Shown here piece by piece: positions 1 to 6,393 of a DNA stretch of 12,226 nt. The DNA comes from JBOHHM01 sp050725495. Lineage in GTDB: Bacteria; Pseudomonadota; Gammaproteobacteria; Burkholderiales; Burkholderiaceae_C. The first letter of the stretch is position 1. Each line of letters begins with the position of its first letter. The translations under genes were made by a program, and so were the position numbers. The notes under the pieces are model-generated. The model made no database searches. It was not told the origin of the DNA and saw nothing but the letters and a program-made list of their open reading frames with translations. The stretch lies in contig JBOHHM010000159.1 in the NCBI GenBank assembly GCA_050725495.1, forward strand, positions 1 through 12,226. The letters run 5' to 3'.

Positions 1-1283
1 TCATAGCCCTGCACGGCCACGCCCGAGAGCGCGGCCCAGGGGCCGGTGACTGTGTCAAACCGGGCCTGCGTGCGCTGCACCGTCTTGTCCGCCTCGAACA
101 CGGTGACCAGGGGCAGCAGGCCGAGTCCGGGTGCGTTGCCGTCGATGCCGTGCGGGTCGATCAGCGCCTCGCCCAGCATTTGCAGGCCGCCGCAAATGCC
201 CAGAACCGCCCCGCCCTGCGCCGCGTGGGCGGCGATGGCGCGGTCCAGCCCCTGGGCGCGCAGCCAGGCCAGATCGGCCGCCGTGGCCTTGGACCCGGGC
301 AGGATGATCCAGTCGGCGTCCGCCACCTCGGCCGGGCTGCGCACCCATTTCAGGCGCACGCCCGCAACGTTCTTGAGCGGCTGGAATTCGTCGAGGTTGC
401 TGATGCGCGGGTAGGCGACCACGGCAATCACATGTGGCGTGAGCGCCGCCGGGCCGCCCCAAGGCGCGAGGGCCCCCTCGGGGGGCAGCGAGGACACGCC
501 AGTGCCGAGCGTGGGGGCCATATCAAAAACACCGTCTTCCTCGGGCAGGCCATGCTGCCACCACATCGGCAGCGTCGCGACCGTCGGCACGCCGGTCAGC
601 GCCTGCAGTTGCTGCGGCGCCGGGGCCAGCAGCGAGGCATCGCCGCGGAACTTGTTGAGCACGAAGCCGCGGATCAGGGCACGCTGCGCCTCGTCGAGCA
701 GCATCCAGGTGCCGTAGAGATGCGCAAACGCGCCGCCGCGGTCGATGTCGGTCACCAGCAGGCAGGCGGCCTGGGTGTGCTGCGCCACACGCATGTTGAC
801 GATGTCGCTGTCGTGCAGGTTGATCTCGGCTGGCGAGCCCGCGCCTTCGATCACCACCACATCGTTTTCCTCACGAAGCTGGTCGAGCGCTTTCGCGATC
901 ACAGGCCAGACGCTGGCGCTGCGGCCGCGCCAAGCCATGCGCGACAAGGCCTCATCGACCTGACCCAGCAGCACCACCTGGCTGTGCGTGTCACGCTCGG
1001 GCTTGAGCAGCAGCGGGTTCATGCGCACCTCGGGCACGGCGCGGGCGGCCAGGGCCTGGAAGTACTGGGCGCTGCCGATCTCGCCGCCCCCGGCGCTGGC
1101 GCCGGTTCCTGCCACCGCGCGGGTGGGATCGGCAACGACGCGGGCGTTGTTGCTCATGTTCTGCGCCTTGAACGGCGCGACCTTCAGGCCCTGGCGCGCA
1201 TACCAGCGGCACAACGCCGTGCTCAGCCAGCTTTTGCCGGCGCCGCTGGTCGTGCCCAGCACCATCACGCATTTGGCGGTCAT
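1..1283 (-). CDS. cobQ: Cobyric acid synthase CobQ/CbiP, cut off by the window edge
   Basis: CobQ performs four ATP- and glutamine-dependent amidations, turning adenosylcobyrinate a,c-diamide into cobyric acid. 427 codons are visible and the C-terminus lies beyond base 1. The N-terminal domain has the P-loop GTTSGAGKSW (10-19), FKAQNMSNNARVV and, after an insert, EIGSAQYFQALAARA and MNPLLLKPERD. VIEGAGSPAEINLHDSDIVN and LVTDIDRGGAFA follow. The amidotransferase domain has AYPRISNLDEFQPL, ILPGSKAT and the nucleophile Cys364 in GICGGLQM. The start is the ATG at 1283, four bases after the cobC stop, without a clear ribosome binding site. About 15 extra residues (DPTRAVAGTGASAGG) follow ARVVA, and a 30-residue block at 432-521 interrupts the junction of the two domains. 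Confidence 0.95.
   Translation of the reverse strand, partial: MTAKCVMVLGTTSGAGKSWLSTALCRWYARQGLKVAPFKAQNMSNNARVVADPTRAVAGTGASAGGGEIGSAQYFQALAARAVPEVRMNPLLLKPERDTHSQVVLLGQVDEALSRMAWRGRSASVWPVIAKALDQLREENDVVVIEGAGSPAEINLHDSDIVNMRVAQHTQAACLLVTDIDRGGAFAHLYGTWMLLDEAQRALIRGFVLNKFRGDASLLAPAPQQLQALTGVPTVATLPMWWQHGLPEEDGVFDMAPTLGTGVSSLPPEGALAPWGGPAALTPHVIAVVAYPRISNLDEFQPLKNVAGVRLKWVRSPAEVADADWIILPGSKATAADLAWLRAQGLDRAIAAHAAQGGAVLGICGGLQMLGEALIDPHGIDGNAPGLGLLPLVTVFEADKTVQRTQARFDTVTGPWAALSGVAVQGY
432..521 (-). repeat. In-frame 90-base block resembling a Comamonadaceae dispersed repeat, inside cobQ
   Basis: Exactly 30 codons (MAPTLGTG to ALTPH) are inserted between the synthetase and amidotransferase domains of CobQ. 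The centre is the palindrome GCCCCC-CGA-GGGGGC (486-472), followed by CCTTGGGGCGGCCC. I recognise this combination, including the preceding GCCCCCACGCTCG, from a very common intergenic element of Comamonadaceae. That recognition is from memory and no copy outside this gene is visible in the window. The reading frame is kept. Confidence 0.65.
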
Positions 1284-1287
1284 GTTT

Positions 1288-2337
1288 TCAATCGGTTGAG
1301 GACAGAGCTGGTCTGCTGCGCAGCCTGCGGTCTGTCCCGCAAAGTTTCAAGTTGAGTTGTTGCCAGGCCTGCTGCAGCGCATCCTGCACCGGCGGCGGCT
1401 GCACGCTCAGGCGCACCTGGCCTGCGAGACCAAAAGAAGCCGCATCGCGCAGCTTGATGCCTTGCGCGCGCAGCCGACTCAATGCTCGTTCAAGGTCCGG
1501 GGCCTCGGGCCGTGCACAGAAAAAATTCGCGTCGCTGGGCCAACAGGTCCAACCCATGGATTCGCACAGCGCCAGTTGCCGCGCTTTCCATTCGCGCAAG
1601 GTTCGTAGGCTGGCGGCGACCCAGGCTTGAACGGCAGGCTCACACCAGGCCTGCAGCAGGGCCACGCCATGTGCGCCCAGGGGCCACGATGGACTCAGGG
1701 CTTCGAGTTGCTGCACGGCCTGCGTCGCGTTCAACGGCGCGATCGCATAGGCCGCGCGCACGCCTGTGAGCCCCAGCGCCTTGTTGGGCGTCCAGAGTTG
1801 CCAGACTTGCTGCAAGGCTTCGGTGTCGAGGGCCAACGCACCCTGCAGCCGCAATGGCTCGTAGGCAAGGTCCAGCACCACCGTGGCAGATGTTGCAGGC
1901 AGCGACGCCAAACCAAGCTGCGCGCCTCCCAGCGGGCTCGATGGCTCGCAGGCCCAGATCAGCTGCGCGGCCTGCGCTGGCTCGCCCTGCTGCAAGCCCC
2001 AGGCTTGTGCCGCCTGCGCGTATTCGCCATAGCCGTGCGCGGGCAGCCAGGCCTTGCGCCCGCCCTGCTGCGCGACCCAGGCCGTGATGCGGAAGATGAA
2101 TTCACTGGCACTCGCGGCGAGCACGATGCGCTGCACCGCGACCCGATGGAACGCCGCGAGCTGTTCGCGCAGCGCGCTGTAGCCCGCATCCGGGTAGCGG
2201 CTGGCATCGGCCTGCTGCACAGCGGCCAGCACCTGCGGGCAGGGGCCGCAGGCATTGCTGTTGCTGGAAAAGTCGTGCAGCGGCACGCCCAGGCTGTCGG
2301 GGCCGCCATGAGGGCGCTGAACATCGCGAACAATCAT
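1288..2337 (-). CDS. cobC: PLP-dependent threonine-phosphate decarboxylase-like enzyme CobC
   Basis: CobC (CobD in Salmonella) belongs to the aminotransferase class I/II fold and is thought to supply the aminopropanol phosphate arm by decarboxylating threonine phosphate. The 349 residues show DFSSNSNACGPCP (22-34), SRYPDAGYSALREQL (46-60), Asp156 and Tyr159 in LDLAYEP, the PLP-binding Lys186 in WTPNKALGLTGVRAAYA, and Arg309 in GQVRLSV for the substrate carboxylate. The usual NPxNPTG loop reads EPSSPLGG (131-138), so the Asn that normally touches PLP is replaced by Glu. The ATG at 2337 shares one base with the cbiB stop and has GGAG six bases upstream. The last 17 residues, after LKLCG, look unrelated to the family and overlap an inverted repeat. 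Confidence 0.87.
   Translation of the reverse strand: MIVRDVQRPHGGPDSLGVPLHDFSSNSNACGPCPQVLAAVQQADASRYPDAGYSALREQLAAFHRVAVQRIVLAASASEFIFRITAWVAQQGGRKAWLPAHGYGEYAQAAQAWGLQQGEPAQAAQLIWACEPSSPLGGAQLGLASLPATSATVVLDLAYEPLRLQGALALDTEALQQVWQLWTPNKALGLTGVRAAYAIAPLNATQAVQQLEALSPSWPLGAHGVALLQAWCEPAVQAWVAASLRTLREWKARQLALCESMGWTCWPSDANFFCARPEAPDLERALSRLRAQGIKLRDAASFGLAGQVRLSVQPPPVQDALQQAWQQLNLKLCGTDRRLRSRPALSSTD
1300..1337. repeat. Inverted repeat at the cobC-cobQ junction
   Basis: GGACAGA (1300-1306) and TCTGTCC (1331-1337) are perfect 7-bp arms 24 bases apart, with the palindrome GCTGCGCAGC (1315-1324) between them. It lies in the last codons of cobC and ends 17 bases before the cobQ ATG, which lacks a clear ribosome binding site. 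A role in cobQ translation or mRNA processing is possible but not shown. Confidence 0.6.
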
Positions 2338-3296
2338 CAGGCGCTCCGATACGCTATCAATGTGATAGCGCCACAAGCCCCCATGATCAGGGCTAGGACC
2401 GCTTTGGATGCCAGGGACGCAGCCCCTGGCGTGTCGGCCGCCTGCGCCGGCCGCCCCGCCGCATGCAGGGTATAGACGCCCGGCTTGCGCAGGCTCACGC
2501 CAAGTGCCAGGGCCATCGCGGCCATGGGCCAGCCGCTGTTGGGCGACGGCGTGCGGCGCGCTTCCTGGCGCAGGGTGCTCCAGCGCAGGCCGCCGGCCAC
2601 CGCGGCCAGCAGCAGCGCGCTCAGCCGCGCGGGAATCCAGGACAGCGCATCGTCGGCGCGCGCCGCCCACTTGCCGGCCCATTCCCAGTGCTGACCGTTG
2701 CGAATGCCGCGGTAGCCCCACATGGCGTCGGCCGTGTTGGCAAAACGGTAGACCGCCGCGCCCGGCAGGCCCAGCAGCACAAACCAGAAGATGGGTGCCA
2801 CCACCGAGTCGTTGAAGTTTTCGGCCAGCGATTCGATCGCGCTTTCGCGCACCTCCACCGCACTGAGCTGGCTGACATCGCGGCTGACCAGGCGCGCGAG
2901 CTGCGCACGCCCGGCGTCGAGCGATTGCGTCAAAGCGGCTTCGACGGCCAGCACCTCGTCACGCAGCAGCGCCCAAGCCAGCAGGGGCTTGAGCGCCAGC
3001 CCGACCAGCAGCGCCGCGGCGATCCCCGGCAGTTGCTGCGCAAGCCCCTGAAGGCCGCAGGACACTATCAAAACAATAGCAGATCCCACCCACCACGCCA
3101 GGGCTCCCAGCCCAAAAGCCTTGAGGTCCGGACTGGAGGGCGGCGCGTCCACCCCCAGGCGCCGCCCGGCCCAGCCCAGGTAGTGCCCCATCCACACGAC
3201 CGGATGCCAGCGCGCGGGCGGCTCGCCCAGCATCCCATCGAGCGCCCAGGCCACAAGCAAGGCCGCCAGAGCCACCAGGCCGTACTCGCCTTGCAT
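2337..3296 (-). CDS. cbiB: Adenosylcobinamide-phosphate synthase CbiB (CobD in the aerobic naming)
   Basis: This polytopic inner-membrane enzyme attaches the (R)-1-aminopropan-2-ol arm, or its phosphate, to adenosylcobyric acid. The product has 319 residues, the standard size. It shows LGEPPARWHPVVWMG (23-37), ESLAENFNDSVVAPIFW (155-171), ANTADAMWGYR (186-196), RADDALSWIPARL (213-225) and SPNSGWPMAAMA (251-262), with hydrophobic segments at about 5-20, 62-80, 88-110, 165-182, 223-236 and 297-315. I chose the ATG at 3296 because it overlaps the bluB stop (TGATG) and has GGGAGAGGG just upstream; a GTG at 3323 would add nine residues. Residues 58-77 and about 296-315 are encoded by DNA resembling a dispersed repeat, with codons (ATA, TTT, ATT) unlike the surrounding GC-rich usage. 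Confidence 0.94.
   Translation of the reverse strand: MQGEYGLVALAALLVAWALDGMLGEPPARWHPVVWMGHYLGWAGRRLGVDAPPSSPDLKAFGLGALAWWVGSAIVLIVSCGLQGLAQQLPGIAAALLVGLALKPLLAWALLRDEVLAVEAALTQSLDAGRAQLARLVSRDVSQLSAVEVRESAIESLAENFNDSVVAPIFWFVLLGLPGAAVYRFANTADAMWGYRGIRNGQHWEWAGKWAARADDALSWIPARLSALLLAAVAGGLRWSTLRQEARRTPSPNSGWPMAAMALALGVSLRKPGVYTLHAAGRPAQAADTPGAASLASKAVLALIMGACGAITLIAYRSA
2352..2370. repeat. Perfect inverted repeat, 8-bp arms with a 3-base centre
   Basis: CGCTATCA and TGATAGCG flank ATG. On the transcript this is a hairpin 15 bases before the cobC ATG at 2337, where it could affect cobC translation or stabilise the mRNA segment. It is the terminal palindrome of the repeat-like block in the cbiB tail. 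Confidence 0.75.
2353..2412 (-). repeat. Second repeat type forming the 3' end of cbiB
   Basis: This 60-base block resembles, as I remember it, the Comamonadaceae dispersed element that ends in a GATAGC/GCTATC palindrome, with core similarity to CTAGCGCTT-ATGGATAAGCGC. It includes most of a perfect inverted repeat, CGCTATCA-ATG-TGATAGCG (2352-2370), and encodes about residues 296-315 of CbiB, its last membrane segment. The cobC ribosome binding site lies at its edge. Confidence 0.55.
3065..3125 (-). repeat. Repeat-like block inside cbiB (same type as at 2353-2412)
   Basis: Read on the minus strand the block begins CTCAAGGCTTTTGGGCT and ends GCTATTGTTTTGATAG. This is the same overall plan as the copy in the cbiB tail and as the dispersed element I remember, but the ends are less palindromic (CTAT/ATAG arms only). 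It encodes CbiB residues 58-77, in a hydrophobic segment, with AT-rich codons (TTT, ATT, GTT, TTG, ATA) that stand out from the gene. Confidence 0.45.
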
Positions 3297-3991
3297 CAAC
3301 CCTCTCCCTCGGTCGCGGTCCACAGCTGCGACGGCCGGCCCCAGGCATCGTCAAACACCAGCGCCGACAGCGCCTCTCGCTGCGCCCATTTCTGCTGTTG
3401 CAACATCGGTTCGGCGTAGAACGCCTGCACTGGCCCGAGGCAGAGCAAGACGATGGGCTCGGCCCCTGCGGGCAGGCCCAGCAGCGCAGCAACGGTCGCC
3501 GGCTCGAACAGCGAGACCCAGCCCAGGCCCAGCCCTTCAGCGCGCGCTGCCAGCCAGAGGTTCTGGATCGCGCAGGCGGCCGAGGCCAGGTCCATCTGCG
3601 GCAGGGTGCGCCGGCCGAACACGTGTTTTTCGCGGCCGTCGGCCAGGGCCACGGCCAGCACCTCGGCCGCCTCCAGCAGTCCCTGCACCTTGAGCAGCAT
3701 GAATTCGTCGCTGCGCTCGCCCAGGGCGCGGGCGGTCTGCACCCGCTCACACTCCACCGCCTGGTGCAGACGCTGGCGCAGCGCCATGTCGGTGATGCGG
3801 ATGAAGCGCCAGGGCTGCATGAAGCCCACGCTGGGCGCATGGTGGGCGGCTTGCAACAGGCGCCGCAGCACCTCGGGCGCGACCCTGCCGCCACAGAAAT
3901 GCCGCATGTCGCGCCGCTCGAAGATGGCCCGGTACACCGCCTGCGCGGCCTCGGCCGGGAAGGCGTGCTCTGGTGCGGGTGTCGGGTTCAC
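3296..3991 (-). CDS. bluB: 5,6-dimethylbenzimidazole synthase BluB
   Basis: BluB, a flavin-destructase of the nitroreductase fold, fragments reduced FMN with oxygen to make 5,6-dimethylbenzimidazole, the lower ligand of B12. The 231 residues show ERRDMRHF (25-32), HHAPSVGFMQPWRF (50-63) and GLGWVSLFEP (155-164). Asp28 and Ser160 sit where the Sinorhizobium enzyme has its functionally important Asp32 and Ser167. The start is a GTG at 3991, five bases after the cobO stop, with GAGGA nine bases upstream. The stop shares one base with the cbiB ATG (TGATG). A generic nitroreductase is unlikely given the motifs and neighbours. Its presence implies an oxygen-dependent route to the lower ligand. Confidence 0.94.
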   Translation of the reverse strand: MNPTPAPEHAFPAEAAQAVYRAIFERRDMRHFCGGRVAPEVLRRLLQAAHHAPSVGFMQPWRFIRITDMALRQRLHQAVECERVQTARALGERSDEFMLLKVQGLLEAAEVLAVALADGREKHVFGRRTLPQMDLASAACAIQNLWLAARAEGLGLGWVSLFEPATVAALLGLPAGAEPIVLLCLGPVQAFYAEPMLQQQKWAQREALSALVFDDAWGRPSQLWTATEGEG

Positions 3992-3996
3992 CGGCT

Positions 3997-4566
3997 TCAG
4001 TCCTCGATGCCGCGCTGGGCCGGAACGCCGGCGTTGAAAGCGTGCTTGATCCTGGTCATCTCGGTCACGGTGTCGGCCAGCTCGATGATCTCGCTCGGGC
4101 AGCGCCGGCCGGTGAGGACCACATGCACGTCTTTCGGCCGCTCGCGCAGCGTTTGCAGCACATCGTCAAGCGGCAGCCAGCCGTAGATCAGCGGGTAGGT
4201 GATTTCGTCGAGCACGACCATGAAGTACGCGCCGCCGAGGATCGCGGCCTTGGCCTTTTGCCAGCCCTCGCGCGCCAGCTGGGCCGAGTGTTCGAGGTCC
4301 TGGCTTTTCCAGCTGAAGCCGTCGCCCAGGCCCTCGATGGGAATACCCAGCTGCTCAAACATGCGGTGCTCGCCGAAGCGCGCTGTGGGCACCTTCATGA
4401 ACTGATAGATCTTCACGGCCTTCGCTCGCCCATGCGCGCGCAGTGCCAGGCCGAAAGCGGCCGTGCTCTTGCCCTTGCCGTCGCCGGTGTTGACGATCAC
4501 AAGGCCGCGGCGCTCGCCTTCGGGCTTGTCGTAGGGCTTGGCCGAAGGTGGGGTTTCGATTTGCAT
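3997..4566 (-). CDS. cobO: Cob(I)yrinic acid a,c-diamide adenosyltransferase CobO (BtuR/CobA type)
   Basis: The enzyme transfers the 5'-deoxyadenosyl group of ATP to the cobalt of reduced corrinoids, both in biosynthesis and in assimilation of imported corrinoid. The 189-residue product carries the family P-loop NTGDGKGKST (26-35), GFSWKSQD (83-90), VVLDEITYPL (117-126), TGRRCP (152-157) and the C-terminal GVPAQRGIED. The ATG at 4566 lies one base after the btuD stop and has AGGA eight bases upstream. A 24-codon upstream extension inside btuD is rejected. Its place directly after the importer genes fits adenosylation of incoming corrinoids. Confidence 0.95.
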   Translation of the reverse strand: MQIETPPSAKPYDKPEGERRGLVIVNTGDGKGKSTAAFGLALRAHGRAKAVKIYQFMKVPTARFGEHRMFEQLGIPIEGLGDGFSWKSQDLEHSAQLAREGWQKAKAAILGGAYFMVVLDEITYPLIYGWLPLDDVLQTLRERPKDVHVVLTGRRCPSEIIELADTVTEMTRIKHAFNAGVPAQRGIED

Positions 4567-4567
4567 G

Positions 4568-5344
4568 TCATGTTTCCTGAATTCTGGGCAGCGCAATCCA
4601 CTGACCCGAGAGGCTGTGGACCGCGATCCGTTGATCAAACACCTGCTCCAGCGCGCGGTGCGTGGCCGCTTCGCTACACGCCCCCTGATGGGTCACGCGC
4701 CCCTGGGCCATCACCACCATCTCGTCAGCCTGCAGCGCGAGCGAGATTTCGTGCAGCACGCTGACCACGGTTTTGCCCGAGGCCACCAGCTCGCGCACCA
4801 TCAGCAGCCAGTCGGTCTGATGCGGGGGGTCGAGGTTGGCCAGAGGCTCATCCATCAGCAGCACCTGCGCCTGCACCGCCAGCGCGCGCGCCAGCAGCAC
4901 GCGCTGGCGCTCGCCGCCCGAGAGCTGGCCCAAAGCGCGGCCGCGCCAGTCCCAGGCCTGGGTGGCGCGCAGCGCCTGCTCGACCGCCGCGCGGTCGGCC
5001 GCGCTGGGGGGCGCGAGCCAGGGCTGGTGCGGCAATCGGCCCAGCATGGCCACATCGTAGACCGTCAAGTCGTCGGCCGTGGCCTCGTTCTGGCCCAGCC
5101 AGGACAGCTGTCGGGCGCGAGCACGGCCCGACAGCGCGCCCAGCGGCTGGCCCAGCAGCCTCACCTCGCCCTGGTGGTGCAGCAGGCCGGCCAGCACCTT
5201 GAGCAGTGTGGACTTGCCCGCGCCATTGGGACCGACGATGCTGGTCCAGCGAGCTGCGGGAAGGCTCAGTTCGATGCCGTGCAAGACTTCGGCAAATCCA
5301 AGCCTGGCCCGGATGGAATGGGCGTGAATTGCCACCAAATTCAT
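4568..5344 (-). CDS. btuD: Vitamin B12 ABC transporter ATPase BtuD
   Basis: This cytoplasmic ATPase subunit powers BtuC. The 258 residues contain all the expected ABC motifs: Walker A GPNGAGKST (38-46, Lys44), the Q-loop glutamine (85) in WLGQNE, signature LSGGERQR (141-148), Walker B VLLMDEP (161-167) with catalytic Glu166, the D-loop LANLD (168-172) and the switch histidine (198) in SVLHEI. The ATG at 5344 overlaps the btuC stop as ATGA and has GGAG upstream; an open stretch 13 codons further upstream is not conserved-looking and would run deeper into btuC. It closes one base before cobO. The family also includes hemin and ferric-siderophore ATPases; the context points to corrinoid. Confidence 0.95.
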   Translation of the reverse strand: MNLVAIHAHSIRARLGFAEVLHGIELSLPAARWTSIVGPNGAGKSTLLKVLAGLLHHQGEVRLLGQPLGALSGRARARQLSWLGQNEATADDLTVYDVAMLGRLPHQPWLAPPSAADRAAVEQALRATQAWDWRGRALGQLSGGERQRVLLARALAVQAQVLLMDEPLANLDPPHQTDWLLMVRELVASGKTVVSVLHEISLALQADEMVVMAQGRVTHQGACSEAATHRALEQVFDQRIAVHSLSGQWIALPRIQET

Positions 5345-6393
5345 AGCATCCGACTCCGCCCCGTGCGCCTGTGCATCAGCCACAGCAGATAGCTGCCGCC
5401 CAGCACGGCGGTCAGCACGCCGACCGGCAGTTCCTGCGGCGCGATGAGCCAGCGCGCCAGCATGTCGGCCGTCATCAGCAATACCGCGCCCATCAGGCAG
5501 CTCAAGAAAATCAGGCGGCCGTGGGTGGTCTTGACGACCGAGCGCACCAGGTGCGGCGCGGCCAGGCCGACAAAGGCAATCAGGCCGGTCTGCGCCACGG
5601 CCGTGCCGGTGGCCAGGGCCAGCACGGCCACCAGCGCAGCGCGCAGGGGGGCCAGCGGCAGCCCCAGACTATGCGCCGTGGCTTCGCCGAGCGCCAGGCC
5701 ATCGAGCACCCGGCTGAGCATCCAGGCCACCACCATGCAAACGAGCCATACCGCGGCCATCAGCAGGCAAGCCGTCCAGCCGACAAACCCGGTGCTGCCG
5801 AGCATGAAGGCCTGCATGGCCTGCAGGATCTCGGGCACTATGAGCGTCACGAGCGAATGCATCGCGCCCAGCACGACGCCGACGATCACCCCGGCCAGCA
5901 GCAGGCGCAGCGTGTGCTGCACGCCGCGCGCCAGCAGCAGCGTCAGCAGCACAGCCGCCACGGCGCCGACAAAGGCCGCGCCGGTCAGGCCCAGGCGCAC
6001 CAGCCACTGCGTGGCCAGGGGCGAGCCGCCGAACAGCGCGAGCGCCGCGGCCACACCGAGCGAGGCGCCCGAAGCACTGCCCAGCAGATACGGATCGGCC
6101 AGCGGGTTGCGAAACAGGCCCTGGGCCACGGCGCCGGCCAGCCCCAACAGGGCGCCAGCCATCCAGGCGCCCAGCGTGCGCGGCAGCCGGATGTCCCAGA
6201 CGATTTGCCAGGCCACGGGGTCGTGCCGGGCCTTCCACACACTCTCGAAACCGGTGCTGCCCACGCCCGCGCCGAGCACGGCCAAGGCGGCGCTGAGCAG
6301 CAGCAGGCCCGCGCCCAGCACCCAGGCGATGCGGTGCTGATGCGCTACATCGGTCATGGAAGCGGTCATGACAACGCTCATCGGGGTCGTCAT
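5341..6393 (-). CDS. btuC: Vitamin B12 ABC transporter permease BtuC
   Basis: This inner-membrane permease of the FecCD/BtuC family forms the translocation channel. The 350-residue product has about ten hydrophobic segments, starting at 22-42. Family landmarks include LPRTLGAWMAGALLGLAGA (70-88), RNPLADPYLLGSASGASLG (95-113), LALGEATAHSLG (233-244), the cytoplasmic coupling-helix region GLIAFVGLAAPHLVR (270-284) and ELPVGVLTAVLGG (321-333). I chose the ATG at 6393 because it overlaps the btuF stop as ATGA and the frame upstream of it merely runs antiparallel to nothing useful, out of frame through btuF. Met5, Met9 and Met13 are possible later starts. Its stop overlaps the btuD start as ATGA, so the subunits are probably made in a coupled way. 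Confidence 0.94.
   Translation of the reverse strand: MTTPMSVVMTASMTDVAHQHRIAWVLGAGLLLLSAALAVLGAGVGSTGFESVWKARHDPVAWQIVWDIRLPRTLGAWMAGALLGLAGAVAQGLFRNPLADPYLLGSASGASLGVAAALALFGGSPLATQWLVRLGLTGAAFVGAVAAVLLTLLLARGVQHTLRLLLAGVIVGVVLGAMHSLVTLIVPEILQAMQAFMLGSTGFVGWTACLLMAAVWLVCMVVAWMLSRVLDGLALGEATAHSLGLPLAPLRAALVAVLALATGTAVAQTGLIAFVGLAAPHLVRSVVKTTHGRLIFLSCLMGAVLLMTADMLARWLIAPQELPVGVLTAVLGGSYLLWLMHRRTGRSRML

Noticed and set aside
150..1355. Long plus-strand open frame opposite cobQ
   Set aside because: It is His/Arg/Gly/Ala-rich without recognisable motifs and lies antisense to a strongly conserved gene, as expected from GC-rich codon bias.
2338..2721. Upstream in-frame extension of cobC into cbiB
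   Set aside because: It reads cbiB in the wrong frame; the ATG at 2337 has a good ribosome binding site and gives the usual CobC start.
2463..3419. Plus-strand open frame opposite cbiB and the end of bluB
   Set aside because: Low-complexity Arg/Gln/Pro composition, spans two real genes in antisense, no homology recognised.
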